Source: Actinomyces ruminis
Lineage (GTDB): Bacteria > Actinomycetota > Actinomycetes > Actinomycetales > Actinomycetaceae
Direction of reading: 5' to 3'
Assembly (NCBI RefSeq): GCF_002154335.2
Contig: NZ_MTPX02000041.1
Span: 62,001 to 126,000 of the forward strand
Length of the DNA stretch: 64,000 nt
Below, in pieces: positions 34,882-44,917 of the stretch. The notes beneath the pieces are model-generated. The model saw only the letters and a list, made by a program, of their open reading frames with translations. It had not been told where the DNA came from and did not search any database. Made by a program: the position numbers and the translations under genes. Position 1 is the first letter of the stretch, and each line of letters begins with the position of its first letter.

Positions 34882-35528
34882 ATGGCAGACACCATCACCG
34901 TCGACGTCGTCGACTCCACCGGCGCCAAGACCGGCACCGTCGAGCTTCCCGGCGAGATCTTCGACGTCGAGCTCAACATCCCCCTGATGCACCAGGTCGT
35001 CGTGGCCCAGCTGGCCGCGGCCCGCCAGGCACCCACGCCACCAAGACCCGCGGCATGGTTCGCGGCGGTGGCCGCAAGCCCTACCGGCAGAAGGGCACCG
35101 GTCGCGCACGCCAGGGTTCCATCCGGGCGCCCCAGTTCACGGGCGGTGGCACCGTGCATGGCCCGCAGCCGCGCGACTACTCCCAGCGCACGCCCAAGAA
35201 GATGAAGGCCGCCGCCCTGCGCTCGGCTCTGTCCGACCGGGCCCGCAACGGTCGCATCCACGTCATCACCGAGTTCGTCACCTCCGAGACGCCGTCGACC
35301 AAGGCGGCCCTCGCCGCTCTGCGCAACCTCACGGACCGCCCGAAGTCCCTGGTGGTTGCCACCGGCGCCGACGACCTCACCCGCCTCAGCCTGCGCAACG
35401 CCCCCGAGGCGCACGTACTCAAGGCCGACCAGCTGAACACCTACGACGTCCTCAACTCCGACGACGTCGTCTTCACCGCCGCCGCCCTGGACGACTTCCT
35501 CGGCAAGGGTGAGGAGGAGTCCAAGTGA
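34882..35528 (+). CDS. rplD: 50S ribosomal protein L4 (one frameshift)
   Basis: L4 lines the exit tunnel, the macrolide region, and in some bacteria represses the S10 operon. The N-terminus [20 protein letters not shown] to [12 protein letters not shown] is in one frame and the rest ([20 protein letters not shown] to [17 protein letters not shown]) in the next. One G lost in the run at 35028-35029 (CAG-GGC) restores [20 protein letters not shown], the conserved loop. Repaired length is about 215 residues. Its stop overlaps the rplW GTG. Confidence 0.96.
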
Positions 35529-35830
35529 GCTTCGTAAAGAGTAAGAACCCCCGCGACGTCATTATCGCGCCGGTCGTCTCCGAGAAGTCGTACACCTGCA
35601 TGGACCGCGGGCAGTACACCTTCATCGTGGCCCCCGACGCCAACAAGACCGAGATCAAGATCGCCATCGAGTCCATCTTCGATGTCAAGGTCGCCTCGGT
35701 GAACACGCTCAACCGCCGCGGCAAGACGCACCGCACCCGCACGGGCATCGGCAAGTCGAAGGACACCAAGCGCGCGATCGTGACTCTGCGCGAGGGCACC
35801 ATCGACATCTTCGGCGACGTGACGGACTGA
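35525..35830 (+). CDS. rplW: 50S ribosomal protein L23
   Basis: L23 sits at the tunnel exit and docks trigger factor and SRP. The 101-residue protein reads from GTG 35525 with [40 protein letters not shown] and [20 protein letters not shown]. It overlaps rplD by 4 bp (GTGA). Length is normal. Confidence 0.97.
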   Translation: MSFVKSKNPRDVIIAPVVSEKSYTCMDRGQYTFIVAPDANKTEIKIAIESIFDVKVASVNTLNRRGKTHRTRTGIGKSKDTKRAIVTLREGTIDIFGDVTD

Positions 35831-35851
35831 CACGGAAGGTAGAAGATCGAG

Positions 35852-36688
35852 ATGGCAATCCGTAAGTACAAGCCGACGACCCCGGGTCGCCGTGGCTCGT
35901 CGGTCGCCGACTTCAGCGAGCTGACCCGCAACCGCCCCGAGAAGTCGCTGGTTCGGCCCCTGAGCAAGACCGGTGGACGTAACTCCTCCGGGCGCATCAC
36001 CACCCGCCACAAGGGTGGCGGCCACAAGCGCGCCTACCGGCTGATCGACTTCCGTCGGCACGACAAGGACGGCGTGCCCGCCAAGGTCGCGCACATCGAG
36101 TACGACCCCAACCGCACCGCCCGCATCGCCCTGCTGCACTACGCCGACGGCGAGAAGCGCTACATTCTGGCTCCCAACGGCCTGCGTCAGGGCGACCGGA
36201 TCGAGGCCGGCCCCGGGGCCGACATCAAGCCCGGCAATTGCCTGCCGCTGCGCAACATCCCCACCGGTACCGTGGTGCACGCCGTTGAGCTGCGCCCCGG
36301 CGGCGGCGCCAAGATCGCCCGCAGCGCGGGGACCTCGGTGCAGCTGGTCGCCAAGGAGGGCAAGTACGCGCAGCTGCGCATGCCCTCCGGCGAGATCCGC
36401 AACGTCGAGGCCGCCTGCCGGGCGACCATCGGTGAGGTGGGCAACGCCGAGCAGTCCAACATCAACTGGGGTAAGGCCGGCCGCATGCGTTGGAAGGGCG
36501 TCCGCCCGACCGTGCGCGGCGTGGTCATGAACCCGGTGGACCACCCCCACGGTGGTGGTGAGGGCCGCACCTCCGGTGGCCGCCACCCCGTCTCGCCCTG
36601 GGGCAAGCCTGAGGGCCGTACCCGTCGTCCCAACAAGTCCAGTGACCGGCTCATCGTGCGCCGTCGCCGGACCGGCAAGAAGCGCTGA
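35852..36688 (+). CDS. rplB: 50S ribosomal protein L2
   Basis: L2 is required for subunit joining and peptidyl transfer. The 278-residue protein starts [20 protein letters not shown] and contains [36 protein letters not shown]-type sequence at 150-166, and the C-terminal [20 protein letters not shown] with the conserved His. Intact and of normal length, 21 bp after rplW. Confidence 0.98.
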   Translation: MAIRKYKPTTPGRRGSSVADFSELTRNRPEKSLVRPLSKTGGRNSSGRITTRHKGGGHKRAYRLIDFRRHDKDGVPAKVAHIEYDPNRTARIALLHYADGEKRYILAPNGLRQGDRIEAGPGADIKPGNCLPLRNIPTGTVVHAVELRPGGGAKIARSAGTSVQLVAKEGKYAQLRMPSGEIRNVEAACRATIGEVGNAEQSNINWGKAGRMRWKGVRPTVRGVVMNPVDHPHGGGEGRTSGGRHPVSPWGKPEGRTRRPNKSSDRLIVRRRRTGKKR

Positions 36689-36700
36689 TAGGAGCCAGTC

Positions 36701-36979
36701 ATGTCGCGAAGCCTTAAGAAGGGCCCCTTCGTCGACGACCACCTGCAGAAGAAGGTGGACGCCCAGAACGAGCAGGGCACCAAGAACGTCATCAAGACCT
36801 GGTCTCGGCGTTCGATGATCACGCCGGACTTCATCGGGCACACCTTCGCCGTCCACGACGGTCGCAAGCACGTCCCGGTGTTCGTTACCGAGTCCATGGT
36901 GGGCCACAAGCTCGGTGAGTTCGCTCCCACCCGTACCTTCCGTGGGCACGTCAAGGACGACCGCAAGGCGCGTCGCTGA
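36701..36979 (+). CDS. rpsS: 30S ribosomal protein S19
   Basis: S19 forms part of the 30S head near the A-site finger. The 92-residue protein is [20 protein letters not shown] to [15 protein letters not shown], with [20 protein letters not shown] in the centre. It lies 12 bp after rplB behind ATAGGAG. Confidence 0.98.
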   Translation: MSRSLKKGPFVDDHLQKKVDAQNEQGTKNVIKTWSRRSMITPDFIGHTFAVHDGRKHVPVFVTESMVGHKLGEFAPTRTFRGHVKDDRKARR

Positions 36980-37011
36980 CGGGCGCCGGAGAGTTTGAGA
37001 GGCTGAGAATC

Positions 37012-37389
37012 ATGGAAGCCAAGGCGCAGGCCAAGTACGTGCGCTGCACGCCGATGAAGGCACGCCGGGTCGTGGACCAGGTCCGCGGCAAGCGCGCCGT
37101 CGACGCCGTGGGCGTGCTGCGTTTCGCACCGCAGTCCGCTGCAGTGCCCGTCCGCAAGGTCATCGAGTCCGCAATCGCCAACGCCCGGTACAAGGCCGAG
37201 CGCGACGGCGAGCGCTTCGACGAGAACGACCTGTTCATCACCGAGGTGTACGCCGACGAGGGTCCGACCCTCAAGCGGTTCCGTCCACGCGCCCAGGGGC
37301 GTGCGGCGCGGATCCTCAAGCGCACCAGTCACATCACCGTCGTCGTCGGCGACCGCGCCGACGCCCCCAAGCAGGAAGGAGCCCGGTAA
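37012..37389 (+). CDS. rplV: 50S ribosomal protein L22
   Basis: L22 lines the exit tunnel, and its beta-hairpin is a macrolide-resistance site. The 125-residue protein starts [20 protein letters not shown] and includes [20 protein letters not shown] and the tip [20 protein letters not shown]. It ends one base into rpsC (TAATG). Confidence 0.97.
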   Translation: MEAKAQAKYVRCTPMKARRVVDQVRGKRAVDAVGVLRFAPQSAAVPVRKVIESAIANARYKAERDGERFDENDLFITEVYADEGPTLKRFRPRAQGRAARILKRTSHITVVVGDRADAPKQEGAR

Positions 37390-38191
37390 TGGGGCAGAAG
37401 GTCAACCCGACCGGTTTCCGCCTGGCATCACCACGGACCACCGCTCCCGCTGGTTCGCCGACTCCACCAAGCCCGGTCAGCGTTACCGCGACTTCGTGGA
37501 TGAGGACGTCAAGATCCGTCGCCTCATGGAGAGCGGCATGGAGCGTGCCGGCATCTCCAAGGTCGACATTGAGCGCACCCGCGACCGGGTTCGCGTCGAC
37601 CTGCACACCGCCCGTCCCGGCATTGTCATCGGACGTCGCGGTGTGGAGGCCGAGCGGCTGCGCGGCCAGCTGGAGAAGCTGACCGGCAAGCAGGTTCAGC
37701 TCAACATTCTCGAGGTCCGCAACCCCGACCTGGACGCCCAGCTGGTCGCCCAGGGCATCGCCGAGCAGCTCGCCAGCCGCGTCTCCTTCCGCCGCGCCAT
37801 GCGGCGGGGCCTGCAGTCGGCCATGCGCGCCGGCGCCAAGGGCGTGCGCGTGCAGTGCTCCGGCCGCCTGGGTGGTGCGGAGATGAGTCGCAGCGAGTTC
37901 TACCGCGAGGGGCGCGTGCCGCTGCACACCCTGCGGGCCAACATCGACTACGGCTTCTACGAGGCCAAGACCACCTTCGGCCGCATTGGCGTGAAGGTGT
38001 GGATCTACAAGGGCGACATGACCGAGCGCGAGTTCGCCCGCCAGCAGGCCGAGTCCGCTCCGCGCGGTCGCGGCCGTGGTGAGCGCCGCGGCGGCCGCCG
38101 CGGTGAGCGCGCCCCGCGCCAAAGCGAGCAGCAGGCCGAGCAGGCGCCGGCCACCGAGAACGCTGCCCCCGATCAGGGAACGGAGGCCTGA
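37389..38191 (+). CDS. rpsC: 30S ribosomal protein S3 (one frameshift)
   Basis: S3 forms the mRNA entry site and has helicase activity with S4 and S5. ATG 37389 ([13 protein letters not shown]) leaves frame after 12 codons. One G lost at 37424-37425 (CTG-GGC) restores [20 protein letters not shown] and the remaining frame, with the KH domain [20 protein letters not shown] and RFQ-type core [20 protein letters not shown]. The C-terminus is an extended basic, Gln/Ala-rich tail ([19 protein letters not shown]), common in actinobacteria. Repaired length is about 267 residues. Confidence 0.96.
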
Positions 38192-38194
38192 GCC

Positions 38195-38613
38195 GTGCTC
38201 ATCCCCCGCCGGACCAAGTACCGCAAGCAGCACCGCCCGCACCGTTCGGGCATGTCCAAGGGCGGCAACCAGATCGCCTTCGGCGACTACGGCATCCAGG
38301 CTCTCGAGCCGCCTACGTCACCAACCGGCAGATCGAGGCGGCTCGTATCGCCATGACCCGCCACATCAAGCGCGGCGGCAAGGTGTGGATCAACATCTTC
38401 CCGGACCGCCCGCTGACCAAGAAGCCCGCCGAGACCCGCATGGGTTCCGGTAAGGGTGCCCCGGAGTGGTGGATCGCCAACGTCAAGCCCGGACGCATCA
38501 TGTTCGAACTCGGCGGCGTCGACGTCGATCTGGCCCGCGAGGCCATGCGTCGCGCCCAGGCGAAGCTGCCGATGAAGACCCGTTTCGTGACCCGTGAGGG
38601 TGGTGACATCTGA
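38195..38613 (+). CDS. rplP: 50S ribosomal protein L16 (one frameshift)
   Basis: L16 organises the A-site region of the 50S subunit. GTG 38195 begins [20 protein letters not shown] with [17 protein letters not shown]. One C lost at 38309-38310 (GAG-CCC) restores [20 protein letters not shown], continuing [20 protein letters not shown] and [20 protein letters not shown]. Repaired length is about 139 residues, normal. Its stop overlaps the rpmC start. Confidence 0.96.
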
Positions 38614-38864
38614 TGGCTATCGGTTCCAAGGGGCTCAGCCCCGCAGACCTCGACGCCATGGACAACGAGCGCCTCGCCGAGGAGCTGTCCAAGGCCAAGA
38701 CGGAGCTGTTCAACCTTCGGTTCGCGGCCGCGACCGGGCAGCTGGAGGACCACGGTCGCATGAAGGCTGTGCGTCGCGACATCGCCCGTATCTACACCAT
38801 TGTGCGCGAGCGTGAGCTCGGCATCCGCACCGCTCCGAGCACGCAGGAGGAGGACGCCAAGTGA
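38613..38864 (+). CDS. rpmC: 50S ribosomal protein L29
   Basis: L29 lies beside L23 at the tunnel exit. The 83-residue protein has the typical helical pair ([20 protein letters not shown] and [20 protein letters not shown]) with short tails at each end. It overlaps rplP (TGATG) and rpsQ (GTGA) by a few bases. Confidence 0.96.
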   Translation: MAIGSKGLSPADLDAMDNERLAEELSKAKTELFNLRFAAATGQLEDHGRMKAVRRDIARIYTIVRERELGIRTAPSTQEEDAK

Positions 38865-39175
38865 GCGAGCAGACCACTGACAACGTGACCCCCAGCAACG
38901 AGCAGACCGGCACCGACGCCCCCGAGCGCAACCACCGCAAGGTGCGTCGCGGCTACGTCGTGTCCGACAAGATGCAAAAGACCATCGTCGTCGAGGTTGA
39001 GGAGCGCTACAAGCACTCCCTGTACGGCAAGGTTCTGCGTCGCTCGAAGAAGTACAAGGTCCACGACGAGCACAACGACGCCCACCCCGGCGACCTGGTG
39101 CTCATCATGGAGACCCGTCCGCTGAGTGCCACCAAGCGCTGGCGGCTGGTGGAGATCCTCGAGAAGGCCAAGTGA
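38861..39175 (+). CDS. rpsQ: 30S ribosomal protein S17, last gene of the S10 operon
   Basis: S17 is a primary 16S rRNA-binding protein. The 104-residue protein has a Thr/Asn-rich N-terminal extension of about 20 residues and then [40 protein letters not shown] and [18 protein letters not shown]. It starts at GTG 38861. A strong hairpin follows, so the transcript appears to stop here rather than run into rplN. Confidence 0.97.
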   Translation: MSEQTTDNVTPSNEQTGTDAPERNHRKVRRGYVVSDKMQKTIVVEVEERYKHSLYGKVLRRSKKYKVHDEHNDAHPGDLVLIMETRPLSATKRWRLVEILEKAK

Positions 39176-39233
39176 CCGCTCGTAGGGGCCGGTAGGCCAT
39201 CGGACCGCTGGTCCGCTCCGCCCTCATCACAAA

Positions 39234-39277
39234 GACGACGCCGCAGCCTCCGGGGCAGCCCGGGCTGCGGCGTCGTC
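39234..39277 (+). terminator. Strong terminator ending the S10 operon
   Basis: GACGACGCCGCAGCC (39234-39248) is the exact reverse complement of GGCTGCGGCGTCGTC (39263-39277), a 15-bp stem with a 14-nt loop, 58 bp after rpsQ and followed by GTATTC. Confidence 0.8.
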
Positions 39278-39360
39278 GTATTCAACAGAGACAGAGATCA
39301 TCGGTGTGCATGCAGTGCCTCTCAGACAGGCGCGTCGTAGGCGCAGCGGCTGGTGTAGTC

Positions 39361-39417
39361 GGTTTGGACCGTCTGAAAGTGTCTGCCAACTAGTCCGCAG
39401 TGACGCTGACGGTCCAA
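39361..39417. repeat. TTGGACC inverted pair, third location
   Basis: GGTTTGGACCGTCTGA (39361-39376) is matched by the reversed GACGGTCCAA (39408-39417). TTGGACCGTCTGANAGTG is shared with the array at 33127. This is a reduced version with one unit on each side. Confidence 0.6.
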
Positions 39418-39574
39418 TCAGGCTTGGCCAGTAGCGTTCCATAGACAGCACGCGCCCCAGGCCCACGCCGATCCCCGCCCCGCGCCTAGGGCGACGTGCC
39501 GAAACCGGTACTGGTGACGTGCTGGGAACGGCTGGTGGTGTTTTGGGGTGTGGTGGTGGCTGGGGTCATCTATG

Positions 39575-39645
39575 ACGCCGGTTAGGTGTTCGTTGAAGGG
39601 ATGCGGAGCCTTCAGCAGACGCCGAAGTGGCGTCCCCAACGAACA
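39575..39645. repeat. Palindromic element, copy 2 (CCTTCAGCAGAC type)
   Basis: ACGCCGGTTAG (39575-39585), then GGAGCCTTCAGCAGAC and AAGTGGCGT reproduce the order in the 27.3 kb element. The outer arms TGTTCGTTG (39587-39595) and CAACGAACA (39637-39645) pair perfectly but differ from those of copy 1, so the stem is conserved and its sequence is not. The rest of the 39176-39756 spacer has no gene. Confidence 0.65.
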
Positions 39646-39756
39646 TGTCCCAGACTCCCGCACCTCTACGGCGCTACCCACGCCGCGGCGCAGGCCTGCG
39701 CCGCCATCACACCCACAAACACCAAGGGCCGGAAGACCTGTGGCACAGGCGGTATA

Positions 39757-40122
39757 TCAGTCGTCGAAGTCGAAACCGTCCGCTTCCGCCGCGGTGACGA
39801 ATGCGGTCAGTGCGTCTGGATCCGTCAAGTACGGAACGAGCGCCTGCGCCAGCCGTTCCATCAAGGCGTGGGTGCCAAAGGCGCTGAATGTGTCGCCCTC
39901 GGGGTCGGTCTCGACTTCGGGGAGCTCGCCGAGATCGACCAGGCGGCGAACCACGCCGGCCCAGAAGTAGCCGTTGGGCTCGTGGCCGAGATCGGCGACT
40001 CGCTCGGTCGTGCGCGGCCCGCTGACGTCGAAGCAGCAAGACCACTGGTCGAACTCGGGCAAGTCGTGCAGGCGGAGATAGCCGGGGAGCTGCACGGACG
40101 CAGGTTCATCGGAAGGGGGCAC
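39757..40122 (-). CDS. Probable Imm51-family immunity protein
   Basis: A 121-residue acidic protein on the opposite strand between two ribosomal operons. The segments HEPNGYFWAGVVRRLVDLGE, DPEGDTFSAFGTHALMERLA and DPDALTAFVTAAEADGF match my memory of the Imm51 immunity family, whose members protect against polymorphic toxins. GTG 40122 has AGAAAGG six bases upstream, the same context as OmpA-type copy 1. No cognate toxin gene is visible nearby, so it may be an orphan immunity gene. The family call is from recall and not tested. Confidence 0.55.
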   Translation of the reverse strand: MPPSDEPASVQLPGYLRLHDLPEFDQWSCCFDVSGPRTTERVADLGHEPNGYFWAGVVRRLVDLGELPEVETDPEGDTFSAFGTHALMERLAQALVPYLTDPDALTAFVTAAEADGFDFDD

Positions 40123-40558
40123 GTGCTGCCTTTCTGAGCGATCGAGTACAGTGGTGACGATCTTACGAGGCGTCGCTGCGGATTACCGGCATGGCCGGCT
40201 CTTTCCTCAGTTACCCCGAACGGCCGAGTCGTTGAGGCCCGCCGGCTTCAGGAGAGGTACGCCCCCACCTCGTAGGGGCGGCATGGCCGGTCGGCTCATA
40301 GTGGTGAGCAAAGGCACAGGCCTGGAGTTCTCGGCGGACTACCGGCAAATCCGCGCCTTGGACTAGGTTGGGGAGTTGCGCGCGCCCTCCGTGCGCCCGG
40401 CAGAGACCTCGCGCTCATGCGCCTGTGTCTGTCGGGACCCGCGTACCGGAACTTTGCCCGCCGTCGGCGGGCAGCGTGCACCACCAGAAGGAACGTTCGG
40501 CCAGGCTCGCGCCGCCATGCGCGGCGGGAGAACCGGCTCGACGACAGGAGAACATTCA
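40123..40558. other. Spacer and leader upstream of rplN
   Basis: No gene is supported. A short open frame from 40151 to 40366 (ending MAGRLIVVSKGTGLEFSADY) has no recognisable relatives. The 190 bp before rplN contain GC-rich inverted stretches such as CCCGCCGTCGGCGGG and presumably the spc promoter and leader, which I could not place exactly. Confidence 0.4.
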
Positions 40559-40930
40559 ATGATCCAGCAGGAGTCGCGACTAAAGGTCGCCGACAACACC
40601 GGTGCCAAGGAGATCCTGTGCATCCGTGTGCTCGGCGGCTCGGGTCGGCGCTATGCGGGCATCGGCGACCAGATCGTCGCTACCGTGAAGGACGCCATCC
40701 CCGGCGGCAACGTCAAGAAGGGCGAGGTCGTCAGGGCGGTCGTTGTGCGCGCCACCAAGGAACGTCGCCGCCCGGACGGCTCGTACATTCGTTTCGACGA
40801 GAACGCCGCCGTCATTATCAGGGACAAGGATGGCGAGCCCCGTGGCACGCGCATCTTCGGCCCCGTCGGCCGTGAGCTTCGCGAGAAGAAGTTCATGCGC
40901 ATCGTATCGCTCGCACCGGAGGTGATCTGA
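40559..40930 (+). CDS. rplN: 50S ribosomal protein L14
   Basis: L14 forms an intersubunit bridge with the 30S subunit. The 123-residue protein is [20 protein letters not shown] to [14 protein letters not shown], with [20 protein letters not shown] and [23 protein letters not shown] 40559 has ACAGGAGAA upstream. It is the first gene of the spc operon here, separated from rpsQ by 1.38 kb. Confidence 0.98.
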   Translation: MIQQESRLKVADNTGAKEILCIRVLGGSGRRYAGIGDQIVATVKDAIPGGNVKKGEVVRAVVVRATKERRRPDGSYIRFDENAAVIIRDKDGEPRGTRIFGPVGRELREKKFMRIVSLAPEVI

Positions 40931-40933
40931 CCT

Positions 40934-41278
40934 ATGGCACGTATCAAGAAGGGTGACCAGGTCATCGTCATCGCCGGTAAGGACAAGGGCAAGACCGGTC
41001 GTGTGCTTCGGGTCATCCCGAAGGAAGACCGCGTCGTCGTCGAGGGCGTGCAGCGGGTAACCAAGCACACGCGCCCGCGGCAGACCGCTCAGGGAGCCCG
41101 CGCCGGCGGCATCGAGACCGTCGAGGCCCCCATCCACATCTCGAACGTCATGCCCATCGACCCCAAGACGGGCCAGCGCACGCGCGTCGGCTTCCGGGTT
41201 GAAGAGGGCGTGCGCCCCAACGGCCGCAAGCGCACCGTCCGCGTGCGCTACGCCAAGAAGTCCGGGGAGGATCTGTGA
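40934..41278 (+). CDS. rplX: 50S ribosomal protein L24
   Basis: L24 initiates 50S assembly and borders the tunnel exit. The 114-residue protein has the KOW motif ([20 protein letters not shown]), [12 protein letters not shown] and [20 protein letters not shown]. Intact, 3 bp after rplN. Confidence 0.97.
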   Translation: MARIKKGDQVIVIAGKDKGKTGRVLRVIPKEDRVVVEGVQRVTKHTRPRQTAQGARAGGIETVEAPIHISNVMPIDPKTGQRTRVGFRVEEGVRPNGRKRTVRVRYAKKSGEDL

Positions 41279-41280
41279 CC

Positions 41281-41861
41281 ATGGCTGAGAACACGGCTGA
41301 AACCACGGCAACCGCCGTCGCCCCCCGCTGAAGGCCAAGTACGACGAGCAGGTGCGTCCCGCCCTGATGGAGGAGTTCAAGCACTCCAACGTCATGGAGG
41401 TTGGGCGCGTCGCCAAGGTCGTAGTCAACATGGGTGTGGGCGAGGCCGCCCACGACTCCAAGCTGATCGAGGGCGCCGTGCGCGACCTCGCCGCTATCAC
41501 CGGCCAGAAGCCGCAGGTGACTCGGGCACGCAAGTCGATCGCCCAGTTCAAGCTGCGCGCCGGACAACCCATCGGCGCCCACGTCACGCTGCGTGGTGAC
41601 CGCATGTGGGAGTTCCTCGACCGGCTCATCTCCATCTCGCTGCCCCGCATCCGCGACTTCCGCGGCCTGAGCCCGAAGCAGTTCGACGGTAACGGCAACT
41701 ACACCTTCGGACTGACCGAGCAGGCGGTGTTCCACGAGATCGATCCCGACGCCATTGACCGCGTGCGCGGCATGGACATCACCGTGGTGACCACGGCCAA
41801 GACCGACGAGGAGGCCCGCTCGCTGCTCAAGCAGCTCGGCTTCCCCTTCAAGGAGAAGTGA
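41281..41861 (+). CDS. rplE: 50S ribosomal protein L5 (one frameshift)
   Basis: L5 binds 5S rRNA and the P-site tRNA elbow. [15 protein letters not shown] from ATG 41281 meets a stop at once. One C missing from the C-run at 41321-41326 joins it to [20 protein letters not shown], followed by [60 protein letters not shown] and the C-terminal [17 protein letters not shown]. Repaired length is about 193 residues. Confidence 0.96.
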
Positions 41862-41862
41862 C

Positions 41863-42048
41863 ATGGCGAAGACCTCTTTGAAAGTCAAGGCGAACCGCAA
41901 GCCGAAGTTCGGCGTCCGTGCCTACACGCGCTGCCAGCGCTGCGGCCGGCCCCGCTCGGTGTACCGCAAGTTCGGCCTGTGCCGCATCTGCCTGCGCGAG
42001 ATGGCTCTCAACGGCCAGCTCCCCGGCGTGAGCAAGTCCAGCTGGTAA
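41863..42048 (+). CDS. rpsN: 30S ribosomal protein S14, zinc-ribbon type
   Basis: S14 helps assemble the 30S head. This 61-residue form keeps four cysteines (CQRCGRP and CRICLRE) that bind zinc, the type Z version. It starts [20 protein letters not shown] and ends [11 protein letters not shown]. It begins one base after rplE. Confidence 0.97.
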   Translation: MAKTSLKVKANRKPKFGVRAYTRCQRCGRPRSVYRKFGLCRICLREMALNGQLPGVSKSSW

Positions 42049-42106
42049 GAACTTACGTCGCAGGTCCGAAGAGGAAACCGCGACGAGGAAGGGCGCAGGC
42101 CCACTC

Positions 42107-42505
42107 ATGACAATGACAGACCCAATCGCAGACATGCTGACTCGTCTGCGGAATGCCAATAACGCATACCACGAGACCGTCTCCATGCCCTCCAGCAAGC
42201 TGAAGGTGAACATCGCCAAGATGCTGAAGAACGAGGGCTACATCGACGGCTACGAGGTGACCGACGCTCAGGTCGGCAAGACGCTCACGCTGACCCTGAA
42301 GTACGGTGCCAACCGGCAGCGTGCCATCCAGGGACTCAAGCGCGTGTCCAAGCCCGGTCTGCGCGTGTACGCAAAGTCCACGAACCTGCCCAAGGTCCTC
42401 GGCGGCCTGGGGGTGGCCATCCTGTCCACCTCCTCCGGCCTGCTCACCGACCGGCAGGCGGAGGCGCGGGGCGTAGGCGGCGAAGTGCTCGCCTACGTCT
42501 GGTGA
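42107..42505 (+). CDS. rpsH: 30S ribosomal protein S8
   Basis: S8 binds helix 21 of 16S rRNA and in some bacteria represses the spc operon. The 132-residue protein has [40 protein letters not shown] and the C-terminal [15 protein letters not shown]. It is intact, 58 bp after rpsN. Confidence 0.98.
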   Translation: MTMTDPIADMLTRLRNANNAYHETVSMPSSKLKVNIAKMLKNEGYIDGYEVTDAQVGKTLTLTLKYGANRQRAIQGLKRVSKPGLRVYAKSTNLPKVLGGLGVAILSTSSGLLTDRQAEARGVGGEVLAYVW

Positions 42506-42526
42506 GAGAAGGAGCGGAGAAGAACC

Positions 42527-43066
42527 ATGTCTCGTATTGGACGCCTTCCCGTTTCGGTTCCCGCCGGCGTGGATGTAACCATTGAAGGAAATGACGTGAC
42601 GGTCAAGGGCCCCAAGGGCACCCTGAGCCGCACCATCGCCCAGCCGCTGACGGTCGCCCGCCAGGAGGACGGCTCCATCCTGGTGTCCCGGCCCGACGAC
42701 GAGCGCCGCTCGCGCTCGCTGCACGGCCTGTCCCGCACCCTGATCAACAACATGGTCATCGGCGTGACGGAGGGCTACTCCAAGGTGCTGGAGATCGTCG
42801 GCACCGGATACCGCGCAGCCCAGAAGGGCACCGGCATCGAGCTGTCGCTCGGCTTCTCCCACACCGTCGTCGTCGACGCCCCCGAGGGCATCGAGCTGAA
42901 GGTGGACGGTCCCAGCAAGGTGATCGTCTCGGGCATCTCCAAGGAGCAGGTCGGCGAGGTCGCCGCGAACATCCGCAAGATCCGCCCGCCGGAGCCCTAC
43001 AAGGGCAAGGGCGTGCGCTATGCCGGCGAGAACGTGCGCCGCAAGGTCGGAAAGGCTGGTAAGTGA
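42527..43066 (+). CDS. rplF: 50S ribosomal protein L6
   Basis: L6 supports the sarcin-ricin loop region. The 179-residue protein starts [20 protein letters not shown] and shows [38 protein letters not shown] and the C-terminal [20 protein letters not shown]. Intact. Confidence 0.98.
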   Translation: MSRIGRLPVSVPAGVDVTIEGNDVTVKGPKGTLSRTIAQPLTVARQEDGSILVSRPDDERRSRSLHGLSRTLINNMVIGVTEGYSKVLEIVGTGYRAAQKGTGIELSLGFSHTVVVDAPEGIELKVDGPSKVIVSGISKEQVGEVAANIRKIRPPEPYKGKGVRYAGENVRRKVGKAGK

Positions 43067-43068
43067 CC

Positions 43069-43443
43069 ATGGCTTATGCGATCAAGAGGGACAAGACCAA
43101 GGCCGTCGCCCGCAAGATCCGCCACCAGCGCGTGCGCAAGCACGTGTCAGGCACCGCCGAGCGCCCCCGCCTGGTGGTCAGCCGTTCCAACCGCCACATG
43201 GTGGCGCAGGTTATCGACGACACCATCGGCCACACGCTCTGCTCCGCCTCCACACACGAGGCCGCGGCCCAGGGCGTCGAGGGCCACAAGGTTGGCGCGG
43301 CCCGCCGCGTTGGCGAGCTGGTTGCAGAGCGCGCCAAGGCCCTGGGCATTGAGAAGGTCGTGTTCGACCGTGGCGGCAACAAGTACCACGGTCGCGTCGC
43401 GGCCGTCGCCGAGGGCGCCCGCGAGGGCGGCCTGGCGTTCTGA
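43069..43443 (+). CDS. rplR: 50S ribosomal protein L18
   Basis: L18 binds 5S rRNA with L5. The 124-residue protein has [40 protein letters not shown] and [23 protein letters not shown] 43069 follows the rplF stop by 2 bp; a GTG two codons earlier is less likely. Confidence 0.97.
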   Translation: MAYAIKRDKTKAVARKIRHQRVRKHVSGTAERPRLVVSRSNRHMVAQVIDDTIGHTLCSASTHEAAAQGVEGHKVGAARRVGELVAERAKALGIEKVVFDRGGNKYHGRVAAVAEGAREGGLAF

Positions 43444-43474
43444 GCCAGACGACGAGAAAGCTAAGGAGTTTCTG

Positions 43475-44181
43475 ATGGCTGCACCGCAGCGAGACAGGTC
43501 CGCGTCGTCCGACGGCTCGGCCCGGCGCGAGAGCGACCGCGGCGAGGGCCGCGGCCGCCGTGACCGCAACACTGACCGCCGCGACCGCAACAGCGGCCGG
43601 GGCAACGACGACAAGTACATCGAGCGCGTCGTCACCATCAACCGCGTGTCCAAGGTCGTCAAGGGCGGCCGCCGCTTCACCTTCACGGCGCTGGTCGTCG
43701 TCGGTGACGGCGAGGGCACGGTGGGTGTCGGCTACGGCAAGGCGAAGGAAGTTCCCGCCGCCATTGCCAAGGCTGTCGAGGCGGCGAAGAAGGAGTTCTT
43801 CCACGTCCCGATGATCCGCCGCACCATCCCGCACGTGGTCCAGGGGGAGGACGCCGCCGGCATCGTGCTGCTGCGTCCCGCCTCGCCCGGTACCGGTGTT
43901 ATCGCCGGCGGCCCGGTGCGTGCCGTCCTGGAGTGCGCCGGTGTCCACGACATTCTGTCGAAGTCGCTCGGCTCCTCGAACGCGATCAACATCGTCCACG
44001 CGACGGTGGCCGCGCTCAAGCAGCTCGAGCAGCCGGAGTCGGTCGCGGTCCGCCGTGGCCTGCCCCTGGAGGAGGTCGCGCCGCAGTCCATGCTGCGCGC
44101 CCGCGCCGAGGGTGAGGCCGCCAAGCGCGCCGAGGCCGAGAAGAAGGAGCCGAGAAGGCCGCTGAAGGAGTGGGTGTGTGA
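43475..44181 (+). CDS. rpsE: 30S ribosomal protein S5 (one frameshift near the end)
   Basis: S5 affects decoding accuracy and is the spectinomycin site. The N-terminus is an Arg/Asp/Ser-rich extension of about 45 residues ([20 protein letters not shown]). The core follows: [62 protein letters not shown] lost at 44149-44150 (GAG-GCC) restores the tail [14 protein letters not shown] and a stop at 44181. Without it the frame would run straight into rpmD as a false fusion. Confidence 0.95.
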
Positions 44182-44395
44182 TGCTGACGCCGCAACCGCT
44201 AAGACACAGCAGGACGCCCGACAGATCAAGGTGACTCAGGTCCGCTCCGGCATCGGGGGCACCCGCCGCCAGCGCGAGACCCTCAAGTCCCTCGGCCTGC
44301 GCCGGATCCGCCAGTCCGTGGTCCGCGAGGACAACCCGTCCGTGCGCGGCATGATCGCCAGGGTGGCGCACCTCGTCACCGTTGAGGAGGCCTGA
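44181..44395 (+). CDS. rpmD: 50S ribosomal protein L30 (frameshift after the start codon)
   Basis: L30 is a small 23S rRNA-binding protein. The core [40 protein letters not shown] and [17 protein letters not shown] is clear. The expected start is ATG 44181 overlapping the rpsE stop (TGATG), but its frame fails. One G missing at 44183 (ATG-GCT) gives [20 protein letters not shown] and a protein of 71 residues. A GTG at 44174 is the only in-frame start without repair. Confidence 0.92.
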
Positions 44396-44396
44396 G

Positions 44397-44869
44397 ATGG
44401 CTGACACGAAGAAGCACGAGGAGGCCGGCAGGTGGTTCGCCTGCATGACCTCCGCCCCGCTCCGGGCGCCAAGAAGGCCAAGACCCGTGTGGGTCGCGGT
44501 GAGGCGTCCAAGGGTAAGACCGCAGGCCGCGGCACCAAGGGCACCAAGGCGCGGTACCAGGTTCGCCCCGGTTTCGAGGGCGGCCAGATGCCACTGCACA
44601 TGCGCCTGCCGAAGCTGCGTGGCTTCCGCAACCCGAACCGGGTCGAGTACCAGCCCGTCAACGTCGGGCGCATCGCCGAGCTGTTCCCCGAGGGCGGCCA
44701 GGTCGGCGTCGACGACCTGGTTGCCAAGGGCGCGGTGCGCAAGGGCCAACTGGTCAAGGTACTGGGTGGCGGCGACGTGGCGGTCAAGCTCGACATCACC
44801 GCCGACGCCTGGTCCAACTCCGCCAAGGAGAAGGTCGAGGCCGCGGGCGGCACGCTGGTCGCACGCTGA
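44397..44869 (+). CDS. rplO: 50S ribosomal protein L15 (one frameshift)
   Basis: L15 is a late-assembly 23S rRNA-binding protein. ATG 44397 ([12 protein letters not shown]) changes frame after 12 codons. A G lost at 44431-44432 (AGG-GTG) restores [20 protein letters not shown], followed by [40 protein letters not shown] and the C-terminal [12 protein letters not shown]. Repaired length is about 157 residues. A strong terminator follows, closing the spc cluster. Confidence 0.95.
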
Positions 44870-44917
44870 CCGCGGGTCGGCTGCCGCCCCGACGGCGGCC
44901 GACAAGCACGGCATATC

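Noticed and set aside
43475-44395. An apparent rpsE-rpmD gene fusion in one continuous frame
   Set aside because: Restoring one G at 44149 gives the normal S5 ending and stop at 44181, and restoring one G at 44183 gives a normal L30 start. The fusion is produced by two deletions.
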